Origin: Clostridia bacterium
Lineage (GTDB): Bacteria; Bacillota_E; SLMV01; PUMD01
Assembly: GCA_003562655.1 (NCBI GenBank)
Contig: PWUC01000222.1
Location: forward strand, 1-13,510
Length of the DNA stretch: 13,510 nucleotides
Direction of reading: 5' to 3'
In this document: positions 5,011 through 12,659 of the stretch, one piece after another
Position numbering within the stretch: the stretch's first letter is position 1
How the letters are laid out: the number at the start of each line of letters is the position of its first letter
Translations under genes and position numbers: made by a program
Notes under the pieces: generated by a model
Told to the model about the DNA's origin: nothing
Databases searched by the model: none
What the model saw: the letters and a program-made list of their open reading frames with translations, nothing else

Positions 5011-8000
5011 AGTTGTCATCACGGGTCGACCCACATTTTTCTGCCCTGAGCTTCCTCCGCAGACGGGCCGTCTGCTCGCGATCCACTTCCCGGCCGGACA
5101 GGATCACGCCGTAGGATTGCCGTGCGCATTCCTCTGAGATTCTTGCCTCCCGGACATCGGCCAGGACCCGTCCTGGGTCTCGCTCCAGGGGATCTCCGCG
5201 ACCGCCGGCCCCCGGGGTGCGGATGCTCACCACCTGTCCGGGTCGGAGGCGCAGCGTGTGCTTACCGGGAATGACCCGTTCGCCGGGGGTGTCCGGATCG
5301 AGGATGTCCACTCCCGACTGTCCATCCTCTCCGCCAAACAGGCCGTAGGGCCGGGTCTTTCTCCGTTCTGCCAGCAGGGTGAACGTCACATCGTCTCCCA
5401 GTATCTTGTAGTCGCGCCTTATGCCCAGTCCCCCGCGGAACCGGCCGGCCCCGGCCGAGTCCGGAAGGAGAGAGTAGTGGGTTATGATGAACGGATAGGC
5501 CAGCTCGATGGCCTCCACCGGCGTGTTCATGGTGTTGGTCATGTGGCAGTGGATGCCGTCGATCCCGTCGGCTTCCGGGCGGGCTCCGAACCCGCCGCCG
5601 ATGGTCTCGTAGTAGGCGTAGGGGAGAGCCGGGTCGCGACGTCGGTCCATGCCCCCGATCCCCACATTGCACATCTGCCCGTTGCAGGCGGCGATGACCC
5701 GCTGGGGAAGGGCGTCCCGGAAGGCGCCGATGAGCACGTCACACAGTCTCTGGGCGGTCTCCAGGTTTCCACCCACCACCGCCGCCGGGGGGTTCGGGTT
5801 TACCACTGTGCCCCGGGGAGCCCGGATTGCTATGGGCCGGTAGCAGCCCTCATTGGGAGGAATCGAGGGATCGGTCAGGCATCTGAGCACGTAGAATATG
5901 GTCCCGGCAGTGATCGCCTCGGTGGTGTTGATGGGTCCCAGGGTCTGTGGGGCGCTGCCGGTGAAGTCAAAGGTGATGTCAGATGCCTGCACCGTCACCG
6001 TGGCTTTCAGGAGCACGGACTCCGGTGACACACCGTCGTCGTCCATCCGGTCACTGAAGCTGTAGCGGCCGTCGGGAATCTGCTCTATCTCATGGCGCAT
6101 GCGCCGTTCCGAGTACCTGATCAGCGCGTCGATGGCGGATTCCACGGTCTGTGGGCCGTAACGCCTGTAAAGATCCTCCAGGCGGCCCCTGCCCTTCTCG
6201 TTGGCGGCCATCTGGGCCCTCAGGTCGCCGGTGCGCTCCTCCGGGGTGCGAACGTTGGCCCTGAGCAGGGCCATGATCGCCCCGTTCAGGCGCCCTCCCT
6301 CGTACAGTTTGAGGGGTGGGATGATGAATCCCTCCTGGTAGATTTCGGTGCTCTTGCCCGAGATGCTTCCCGGGACCGCACCGCCAACGTCGGCGTGATG
6401 GGCCCGGTTGGCAGCAAAACCGCGCAGGGTTCCCTCCCAGAAGACCGGCGTTATCAGGGTGATGTCGGGCAGGTGATTGCCCCCGCGGTGCGGGTCGTTC
6501 TGGATGACCACGTCGCCGGGGGTCCAGGACTGGTCGGCGAAGGTAGCCACTGCTTCCCGGACCGAGTAGATCATCGCACCGAGATGTCCCGGCTGCATCG
6601 GATAGTCAGCCTGGGAGATGATCCGGCACTGGGCGTCAAAGAGGGCGGTGGAGCAGTCCTCCCGCTCCTTGATGTTGGGTGAATAGCCCGTCTTGCGCAG
6701 GGTCATTCCCATTTCCTCGGTTATGGCTATGAAAGAGTTCCGCAGGACCTGAAGGGATATGGGATCGATCCCGCGGCTGCCCGGGTGAAGGGGGGTCTCT
6801 CCAGTCGCATCACCCTCCGCGACCAGGCTGCCGTCGGGATCAGAGTCCACGGAAAAGCCCGGCGGCACAAGGGTGGTCGAGACCGCCTCCTGTATGATGG
6901 CGGGGCCGGCAATCCGACAGCCGGCGGCCAGGTCCTCCCGCCAGAAGATCGGGGTGTCGACGTATCCCTCCCCGGAGAAATATACGGGACGGTGGCTTCT
7001 GGGCCCGGGTGGGGCCGGGTCTCTTTCGCCTTCCTCCCGGCGGAGGCGGGGCTTCTGCACCTCGCCCTCGGCTGACAGGCGCAGGTTGACCAGCTGAACC
7101 GGCTCCTCGGGGGCAGAGTGACCGTAGGTCTGGTGGTGGGCCCGGTGAAACTGTGCCGCAAGGGCCCCCGCCCCGGGCCACATCCGGGAGAAGGCGTCGT
7201 CGCTGCAGTCGGGGCTGAAGGTTCCCAGGTTGATCTTCAGCTCGTAGGCCTGGCCCACGTAACGGAGGTCGAGGGCCGCCTCCAGGGTGATCTCGGCGGG
7301 TGAAAAGCCCGCCCTCGCCAGTTCACTGCTGCCCTGCCGGGTCATCTCCGAGAACAGGTCCCCCAGGCGGACTGGGTCCGCCTCGTCGAGGGGAGTGATC
7401 TCAGAGCGGACGAAGTCGTGCCGGGCATCCACGGTCAGAAGACCCAGGGCAGAGAGTACACCGGGGCCCTCGGGTATCACTGCGCGGGGTATGTCCATCT
7501 CCCGGGCCAGCCTCAGCGCGTACAGGGGCCCCGCCCCTCCGAAGGCGACCAGGGTGAAGTCCCTGGGGTCGTGCCCCTTCTCGATCGATATTACCCCGGC
7601 CGCCCGCCGGATCTTCGCGATGGCGATGTCGATGGCGCCCTGGGCTGCCTCCTCGACGGTCAGTCCCATTGGTCCTGCGATCTTCTCGCAGAAGACGGCC
7701 CGGGACCTTTCAGGGTCCAGGTGGATCGTCTCGCCCAGGCGGGCCGCCGGGTCCAGGTGTCCCAGGATGAGATGGGCATCGGTGAGGGTGGGCTCGGTCC
7801 CTCCCCTGCCGTAGGCGACGGGGCCGGGATCTGCTCCCGCACTGTCGGGGCCGATCTGCAGGCCGCCGGCCGGGTCGAGACGGACGATGCTTCCCCCGCC
7901 CTGGCCCACGGTGTTGATCTCGATCATGGGGGTCCGGACCGGGTGACCTCCCACCCTGGCCTCCGAGGTGAAGGCGGGGTTGCCTCCCACCACCAGGCTC

Positions 8001-8926
8001 AGGTCGGTGCTGGTGCCGCCGATGTCCAGGGTCAGGAGATTTCCGCCCACCTGCTCATCTTTGTCAACGGCCAGGTATCTTGCTCCCTGGACGCCGCCCG
8101 CCGGTCCCGACAGCAGGGTGTATACGGCGCGTTGGCCCGCGTCTCGGGCCGTGGTGATCCCCCCGTTGGACTGCATGATCTCCAGGGGCGCCCTGACTCC
8201 GAATTCTCGCAGCCTTCGCTCCAGCCTGGCGAGATACCGGTTCATCACGGGTTTGAGGTAGGCGCTGATGACGGTGGTGCTGGTGCGCTCGTACTCGCGG
8301 AACTCGGGCAGCACATCCGATGAGAGGGTCACCTCCGATTCGGGATGGTGGCGTTTGAGGATCTCCCTGACCCGCCGTTCATGGGACGGATCCAGGTAGG
8401 CCCCGAGGAGGGATACGGCAATGGATCCGATCCCCTCCGCTGAGAGAGCTGCACAGGCCTGCACAACATCGTTCTCTGAGAGGGGTTCAATCTCGCCTCC
8501 GTTGTAGCTGATGCGTCCTCGGACGCCGGCGCGGTGACGCCTCGAGACCAGGGGCCGGGGTCGCTGTAGGCTGAAGTCGTAGATGGGGAAGTCGCCCGGC
8601 AGACTCGACCGGTTCTGGCGACCGATCTCCAGAACGTCTTCAAATCCCCGGTTGGTTATCAGTCCCGTCGCTGCGCCCTTGCCCTCCAGCAGGGCGTTGG
8701 TGGACACAGTCGTGCCCTGGACCAGGCGGGTTATGTCGCCGGGGGCGATGCCGAGGTTTTCACGTATCCGCACCAGTCCATCTATGACGGCCTGCCCGGG
8801 ATCAGCCGGTGTGCTCGGTACCTTGGCAAAGAACAGGCTGGAGCCTGCTGCCACGGCGAAGTCTGTGAAGGTGCCGCCGATGTCTATTCCGACCATTATG
8901 CCGCTGCGGATGTCTCCCGCTGTCAT
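5009..8926 (-). CDS. Fused HyuA-HyuB: hydantoinase/5-oxoprolinase family protein
   Basis: 1305 residues. Residues about 12-705 are the HyuA (ATP-binding) half: GIDIGGTFTDF (13-23), QGTTVSTNALLEG (70-82), QSNGGI (252-257), LLSGPAGGVQGA (271-282), LDIGGTSTDLS (300-310), AFGGAGPLYA (461-470). Residues about 719-1290 are the HyuB half: DPISLQVLRNSF (721-732), NDPHRGGNHLPDI (810-822) and NRAHHADVGGAVPGS (840-854), the His/Asp-rich putative metal site, then GGNLETAQR and GGGFGARP. The family couples ATP hydrolysis to opening of cyclic amides (N-methylhydantoin, 5-oxoproline) or to ketone carboxylation (acetone, acetophenone), usually with HyuA and HyuB as separate subunits. The fused layout and length resemble eukaryotic-type 5-oxoprolinase; substrate cannot be assigned. 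The join near residue 706-720 (base 6770-6810) is read through without any frame break. ATG 8924-8926 has GGAGG 7 bases upstream. It is divergent from the LarA-like gene. Confidence 0.94.
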   Translation of the reverse strand: MTAGDIRSGIMVGIDIGGTFTDFAVAAGSSLFFAKVPSTPADPGQAVIDGLVRIRENLGIAPGDITRLVQGTTVSTNALLEGKGAATGLITNRGFEDVLEIGRQNRSSLPGDFPIYDFSLQRPRPLVSRRHRAGVRGRISYNGGEIEPLSENDVVQACAALSAEGIGSIAVSLLGAYLDPSHERRVREILKRHHPESEVTLSSDVLPEFREYERTSTTVISAYLKPVMNRYLARLERRLREFGVRAPLEIMQSNGGITTARDAGQRAVYTLLSGPAGGVQGARYLAVDKDEQVGGNLLTLDIGGTSTDLSLVVGGNPAFTSEARVGGHPVRTPMIEINTVGQGGGSIVRLDPAGGLQIGPDSAGADPGPVAYGRGGTEPTLTDAHLILGHLDPAARLGETIHLDPERSRAVFCEKIAGPMGLTVEEAAQGAIDIAIAKIRRAAGVISIEKGHDPRDFTLVAFGGAGPLYALRLAREMDIPRAVIPEGPGVLSALGLLTVDARHDFVRSEITPLDEADPVRLGDLFSEMTRQGSSELARAGFSPAEITLEAALDLRYVGQAYELKINLGTFSPDCSDDAFSRMWPGAGALAAQFHRAHHQTYGHSAPEEPVQLVNLRLSAEGEVQKPRLRREEGERDPAPPGPRSHRPVYFSGEGYVDTPIFWREDLAAGCRIAGPAIIQEAVSTTLVPPGFSVDSDPDGSLVAEGDATGETPLHPGSRGIDPISLQVLRNSFIAITEEMGMTLRKTGYSPNIKEREDCSTALFDAQCRIISQADYPMQPGHLGAMIYSVREAVATFADQSWTPGDVVIQNDPHRGGNHLPDITLITPVFWEGTLRGFAANRAHHADVGGAVPGSISGKSTEIYQEGFIIPPLKLYEGGRLNGAIMALLRANVRTPEERTGDLRAQMAANEKGRGRLEDLYRRYGPQTVESAIDALIRYSERRMRHEIEQIPDGRYSFSDRMDDDGVSPESVLLKATVTVQASDITFDFTGSAPQTLGPINTTEAITAGTIFYVLRCLTDPSIPPNEGCYRPIAIRAPRGTVVNPNPPAAVVGGNLETAQRLCDVLIGAFRDALPQRVIAACNGQMCNVGIGGMDRRRDPALPYAYYETIGGGFGARPEADGIDGIHCHMTNTMNTPVEAIELAYPFIITHYSLLPDSAGAGRFRGGLGIRRDYKILGDDVTFTLLAERRKTRPYGLFGGEDGQSGVDILDPDTPGERVIPGKHTLRLRPGQVVSIRTPGAGGRGDPLERDPGRVLADVREARISEECARQSYGVILSGREVDREQTARLRRKLRAEKCGSTRDDN

Positions 8927-9192
8927 CTGATCGCCTCCGCGTTATGTAGTGCTGTCTAGAGTTGATTCTGGAAAGGCGGCTGGATTCCTCCAGGCCGCAG
9001 CTCACCGGGGACTCACCGGATCGGAAATGTCATGATGCGGGATCTGCTCCCGCCGGCAGGTGCATCGGCTCTCGTCGGACCCCGAACGGATTCCGTGTCC
9101 CCCCGGGGCAGGAGTTGCAGAGGCGGAGCCGAACTGATACCGGAGCAGTGCCGGTGACGGGACGCCCGCCGGCATGGAGGAGGTCTGCTCTC
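8927..9192. promoter_or_regulatory. Divergent control region between HyuA-HyuB and LarA-like genes
   Basis: Both genes start outward from this 266-base stretch, so it should hold their promoters and possibly a shared operator. No convincing -35/-10 pair was found. A hairpin lies at 8976-8998: CTGGA (8980-8984) with TCCAG (8989-8993), extended by four G-C pairs past a one-base bulge, loop TTCC. The plus-strand frame stays open back to 8962, but the composition changes upstream of 9193. Confidence 0.4.
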
Positions 9193-10494
9193 TTGAGACA
9201 GCTGATCAGTGGCGAAGGGCTCACCTGCAGTCTCCCGCCCGGTGAGGGCTTTCCGCCCCTCATCTTCGTGCGGCAGATGGTGCAGGACCATGAAGTGGAC
9301 GACGTGGGTGAGGCGACTCGCGGCGCAATGGAGCATCTGGACCTGCCGGATCAGCTCGCCCCCGGCGACCGGGTGCTGATCGCGGCGGGCAGTCGTGGGA
9401 TCCGGGACATCGCCGAGATCCTGACCGGGGTCTGTCAGTACCTGCGGAGCCTGCGGGTCGAGCCGGTGATCCTCGGGGCCATGGGGTCTCACGGCGGCGG
9501 CACGGTCGCGGGGCAGAAGAGGGTGCTCACGTCCCTGGGGATCACCGAGGACCGAATCGGTGCGCGGATCATCACGTCCGATCGCGCCGAGGTGATCGGC
9601 CTGGATGAGGCGGGACGCGAGGTATACTGCGATCCCCTGGTCCTTGCATATGATGGCCTGCTGGCCGTCAACCGGATCAAGCCCCACACAACCATCCGGG
9701 GGAGTGTTCAGAGCGGGATCATGAAGATGCTGGTCGTGGGACTGGGGCACCGGCAGGCAGCGGAGGCCTTTCACCGGAACCCACCGGCGGAGCTCTCGGG
9801 GGCGCTGGTGCAGATGTCGCGCCTGATGATGCGGAAGACTCCCTTCCTGGGGGGCGTGGGGATCGTGGAGGACGCAGGTGATCGCTCAGCGGTCATCGCG
9901 GGTCTCCGGCCCGAGACGCTGGAGGAACAGGAGGCGCACATGCTGTTTAGGGCGCAGAAGCTGCTGCCGACGCTCCCGTTTTCACGCGCCGATGTCCTCT
10001 TGATTCAGAGGATGGGCAAGGATTTTTCCGGCACGGGGATGGACACGAATGTGATCGGCCGGCTGCGCATCCAGGGGGCACCGCCGCCCGGCGGTCCCGA
10101 GATCGGTTCGATTGCCGTTCTGGATCTGACCGAGGAGTCCCATGGCAATGCCTGCGGGATCGGGCTTTGTGACTTCATCACCGCCCGGCTGGCGGCCAGG
10201 ATCGATCTGCAGGCCACCTACCTCAATGTCTTCACCAGTCGACTGACCATGCGGGCCATGATCCCGATGATCGCGAGGACCGACCGGGATGCAGTGGCGG
10301 CCGCCATCATCACCAGTGGGGTGCGTGACCCCCGGGATGTCCGCCTGGCGGTGATTTCTGACACGCTGCACCTGGACACCCTGTGGGTGACCCCCGCCCT
10401 GTGGCGGGACATCTGCCGGCTTGCCGGGGTGGAGCGAGCCGGGCCTGAGAGAGCCATGGTCTTCGACAGAGAAGGATCCCTGATCATCGGCTGA
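9193..10494 (+). CDS. LarA-superfamily (nickel-pincer racemase/epimerase-like) protein
   Basis: 433 residues, the normal length for the LarA/DUF2088 family. N-terminal half: GDRVLIAAGSRGIRDI (58-73), GAMGSHGGGT (95-104), VNRIKPHTTIRG (159-170), SGIMKMLVVGLG (174-185) and AEAFH (190-194). In Lactiplantibacillus LarA the catalytic His108 and His174 precede Lys184, which tethers the nickel-pincer cofactor, and His200, a nickel ligand. Here H100, H165, K178 and H194 keep almost the same spacing (65, 13 and 16 residues), so cofactor binding is likely. Members racemise or epimerise alpha-hydroxy acids; this substrate is unknown. No larB, larC or larE cofactor genes are in the window. Start: TTG 9193-9195, 9 bases after GGAGGAGG; the open frame extends upstream to 8962, but those 77 residues look non-coding. 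Its divergent pairing with the HyuA-HyuB fusion suggests shared metabolism. Confidence 0.9.
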   Translation: MRQLISGEGLTCSLPPGEGFPPLIFVRQMVQDHEVDDVGEATRGAMEHLDLPDQLAPGDRVLIAAGSRGIRDIAEILTGVCQYLRSLRVEPVILGAMGSHGGGTVAGQKRVLTSLGITEDRIGARIITSDRAEVIGLDEAGREVYCDPLVLAYDGLLAVNRIKPHTTIRGSVQSGIMKMLVVGLGHRQAAEAFHRNPPAELSGALVQMSRLMMRKTPFLGGVGIVEDAGDRSAVIAGLRPETLEEQEAHMLFRAQKLLPTLPFSRADVLLIQRMGKDFSGTGMDTNVIGRLRIQGAPPPGGPEIGSIAVLDLTEESHGNACGIGLCDFITARLAARIDLQATYLNVFTSRLTMRAMIPMIARTDRDAVAAAIITSGVRDPRDVRLAVISDTLHLDTLWVTPALWRDICRLAGVERAGPERAMVFDREGSLIIG

Positions 10495-10734
10495 GGACAC
10501 GTGGCTCGTTCACAGAGGGTCTGGCGGCCGGGGCCGTCGCCTGCGTGCTCGCAGAATGTTCCGTGGAGGCGCCGGGCCGGCCTGATGTCCCGGTGTTCTC
10601 CGCGCGGTGTCCCGGGAATGGGTGCACCCCCAGCGCATCCCCCCCTCACGAAGGAATATGTGCGCGCCTGACGAAGAGCTGACTGTGAGTAGTCCGAACA
10701 CCCTGCTTTCTATCGCGCAGACTGGAGGAATTGC
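10495..10734. other. Short intergenic stretch before MFS gene
   Basis: 240 bases. A small hairpin at 10523-10541 (GGCGGC pairing with GTCGCC, one G-T pair, 7-base loop) starts about 28 bases after the LarA-like stop and could mark its 3' end, without a T run. No clear promoter for the following transporter was found, so the two genes might still be cotranscribed. Confidence 0.35.
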
Positions 10735-11943
10735 GTGCTCGACACACCGTCGGACTATCGAAAGAGCCTTGCGGCCCTGGTCGTGGCCATGTTCAGTATG
10801 GCCATGGGAGTGGGCTTCATCGTCCCTCTGCTGCCCGTCTATGCTGATACTCTCGGTGCGTCCGGTGTCTGGATCGGTGCGATCTTCGGTGCTCATCCCT
10901 TCTTTCGTGCTGCCCTTATGCTGGTGTTCGGTTCCCTCGCAGATTACAGGAGCAAGAAATCCCTGATGAGCTGCGGGCTTGCCGGGTACCTGCTGGTAGC
11001 CCTCGGTTTTGTGCTGGTCACCCGCGTGTATCACCTGTTTCTTCTGAGGATCATGCAGGGGGTCTTTTCGGCCATGATCAGCCCCGTGGCCCGGGCGTAT
11101 GCGGGAGAGCTGAGTCCGGCGCACAGCGAGGGGAGGGTCATGGGAACCCTGAACGCGGGGTTCTTTGCCGGGTTCGCCGCCGGCCCCCTGATCGGAGGGG
11201 TCTTTGCTGACAGGTTCGGGATCAACGTTCCCTTTTACGCCATGGCAGCGATGTCTGGCCTGTCCCTGTTGATGCTGACGATACTGGTGCCGGATCAGAA
11301 GGCGCACCGCCGCCACCGCCCGGGCAATTCCAGGCAGCTGATACTTGAGTCCTTCAGGCTGTTGCGAAGTGATGTGGTGAAGGGCATCATCTCAATCCGC
11401 AGCTCGGTGGGGATGGGACGGGGAATTTTCTCGGCCCTGCTGCCGCTGTTTGGCCATCTGGTCCTGGGGCTGTCCAGCAGCCAGGTTGGCCTCGTCGTGA
11501 CGGTCAGAGCCCTCACATCCGCAGCACTGCAGCGGGTTGGCGGGCAGCTGGCGGACCGGTTCAACCGAAAATGGCTCGCGATCATCGGCTTTGCTATGGC
11601 GCCGCTTGCTTTCCTCCTGGTTCCGATTTCGGTTCATCTATGGCGACTGCTGATGGTCTCGGTTCTGCTTGGCGTGAGCACCGCGGTGTCGGTCCCTGCC
11701 ACGGACGCCATCGCGGTGGAGCAGGGCAGGATCTTCAGCATGGGTAGGATGATGGGGATGGCCGAGATGTGGCGGAGCTTTGCCATGGCGATAGGGTCTG
11801 TCACCGGAGGGTTTGCCCTCGATGTTCTGGGGATGCGCCAGGCCTTTGTGGTAGCCGCACTGGTCAGTGCCCTGGGCATTCTGGGATCGTCGTGGTTCCT
11901 GCGTGCGTACCGGCCGCCGGCTCCGCTGCCCGGCGACGAATAG
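10735..11943 (+). CDS. MFS transporter, 12-helix type
   Basis: 402 residues with alternating hydrophobic helices across two halves, consistent with about 12 membrane spans. MFS motif A is present in the loop after helix 2 as GSLADYRSKK (66-75) and echoed in the second half as GGQLADRFNRKW (269-280). GFAAGPLIGG (146-155) resembles the motif C region of helix 5 typical of proton-driven exporters, so an efflux-type antiporter is slightly favoured. A basic, His/Arg-rich loop (about 186-200) marks the join between halves. The GTG start at 10735 has GGAGG 7 bases upstream. It follows the LarA-like gene on the same strand with 240 bases between, so it could carry the substrate or product of that pathway, but this is only positional. 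Substrate unknown. Confidence 0.92.
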   Translation: MLDTPSDYRKSLAALVVAMFSMAMGVGFIVPLLPVYADTLGASGVWIGAIFGAHPFFRAALMLVFGSLADYRSKKSLMSCGLAGYLLVALGFVLVTRVYHLFLLRIMQGVFSAMISPVARAYAGELSPAHSEGRVMGTLNAGFFAGFAAGPLIGGVFADRFGINVPFYAMAAMSGLSLLMLTILVPDQKAHRRHRPGNSRQLILESFRLLRSDVVKGIISIRSSVGMGRGIFSALLPLFGHLVLGLSSSQVGLVVTVRALTSAALQRVGGQLADRFNRKWLAIIGFAMAPLAFLLVPISVHLWRLLMVSVLLGVSTAVSVPATDAIAVEQGRIFSMGRMMGMAEMWRSFAMAIGSVTGGFALDVLGMRQAFVVAALVSALGILGSSWFLRAYRPPAPLPGDE

Positions 11944-12362
11944 GGGGCAACTGCACCCATGTCTGCCCCGTCCCGAGGCTCGGATGCACGGCTCACCAGC
12001 TGCGACCTTCCCGGCTCGGGTTTACTCACGAAGCGTCGCATGCGGTCTGGATCTCGATTCCTGCGGTGCAGGGACGGCCGCACAGAACGCGTCGCCTCAA
12101 CACCGGTCTTTTCCATGCAGTACACTGTTTGCCGGAGGGAATTCTCAGTTGAGCCGTTATCCGGGGGAGAGCGGTCTTCACCGGACATGACTGTCATTAC
12201 CCGCCCGCCATCGATGTCGAGACTTGAGGCTCGCCGGCGTCATGCTGCCCTGACCGGAGCACGCGGAGACGCCGGTCGTCGCCTGCCGGGGGTACCTGAA
12301 GCCCAGGCTTGTAACGAGCCCCTCTATGGGATACCATATAATGTTAGGAGGGGTTGGTACAC
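11944..12362. other. 419-base gap between MFS and AbrB-like genes
   Basis: Frames up to about 135 codons are open on the plus strand, and a long minus-strand frame enters from the transporter antisense, but none has a ribosome binding site or recognisable family features. TATAAT occurs at 12337-12342, just before the AbrB-like gene. No -35 lies at proper spacing (TTGTAA is 22 bases upstream), and a start site 7 bases downstream would fall inside the ribosome binding site, so its promoter role is doubtful. Confidence 0.4.
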
Positions 12363-12548
12363 GTGAAATGGACAAGGGCGTCATCGGCGGGAGTGTCCGT
12401 GAAAGTGGATGTGGAGGGGCGCATCTATCTGCCCACTGATCTCAGGGCAGAGATCAGGCTGGATCCGGGAGAAGAACTCGAGGTGTTCATCACGGAGCAG
12501 GATGACCTTCTGCTGCGGCGGTCTGCATCGAGAGCATCCATCTCATGA
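12363..12548 (+). CDS. AbrB/MazE/SpoVT-type small DNA-binding protein
   Basis: 61 residues. Residues 13-53 fit the swapped-hairpin AbrB domain: VKVDVEGRIYLPTDLRAEIRL, then DPGEELEVFITEQDDLLLRR. The hallmarks are the E/K-G-R-I-x-L-P strand-turn, an L-x-PG-x-x-L/V turn and a closing D-x-L-L-L strand. Such proteins bind DNA as dimers and act as transition-state regulators or as antitoxins. No toxin gene follows, so a stand-alone regulator is favoured. The start is uncertain: GTG 12363 has AGGAGG 11 bases upstream, while an in-frame TTG at 12354 is only about 2 bases from that site. The Ser/Arg-rich C-terminal tail (54-61) is outside the domain. It converges on the partial MFS gene. Confidence 0.85.
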   Translation: MKWTRASSAGVSVKVDVEGRIYLPTDLRAEIRLDPGEELEVFITEQDDLLLRRSASRASIS

Positions 12549-12577
12549 GCTGGAGCGAGGATGGGTAGCGGTGTCGC

Positions 12578-12659
12578 GACGTCCCCTTTCGGGGGTCACT
12601 TCGAGGTCGGATCGCAAGGGTGAAGTGCAGTCCGGCCCGGAGCCTATTCCGGTTCACCC
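12578..12659. terminator. Hairpins between convergent AbrB-like and MFS genes
   Basis: Two structures are visible. At 12578-12597, GAC plus CCCC pairs with GGGG plus GTC across a 2-base bulge and a TTTC loop. At 12618-12659, GGGTGAA pairs perfectly with TTCACCC, with an inner CCGG/CCGG pair; its right arm overlaps the MFS stop codon at 12654-12656. Either could end transcription from one side. No T runs support this. Confidence 0.3.

Noticed and set aside
5258..6028. Plus-strand open frame of 256 codons
   Set aside because: Antisense to the HyuB half; no ribosome binding site or domain.
7418..8323. Plus-strand open frame of 301 codons
   Set aside because: Antisense to the HyuA half, which has strong family motifs in the same interval. 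The Gly/Arg/Gln-rich product matches no family and results from GC-rich codon bias.
8962..9192. 77-codon N-terminal extension of the LarA-like protein
   Set aside because: It has no resemblance to the family N-terminus, and a good ribosome binding site precedes the TTG at 9193. The extended protein would be longer than normal for the family.
9013..9774. Minus-strand open frame of 253 codons
   Set aside because: Antisense to the LarA-like gene, with no recognisable domain.
10510..11316. Minus-strand open frame of 268 codons
   Set aside because: Antisense to the MFS transporter; His/Gln/Gly-rich low-quality product typical of shadow frames.
12337..12342. TATAAT as -10 box of the AbrB-like gene
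   Set aside because: No -35 at 16-19 bases, and the implied transcription start would cut into the ribosome binding site.
11959..12366. Plus-strand open frame of 135 codons before the AbrB-like gene
   Set aside because: Arg/Ser-rich product with no recognisable motif and no ribosome binding site at its start.
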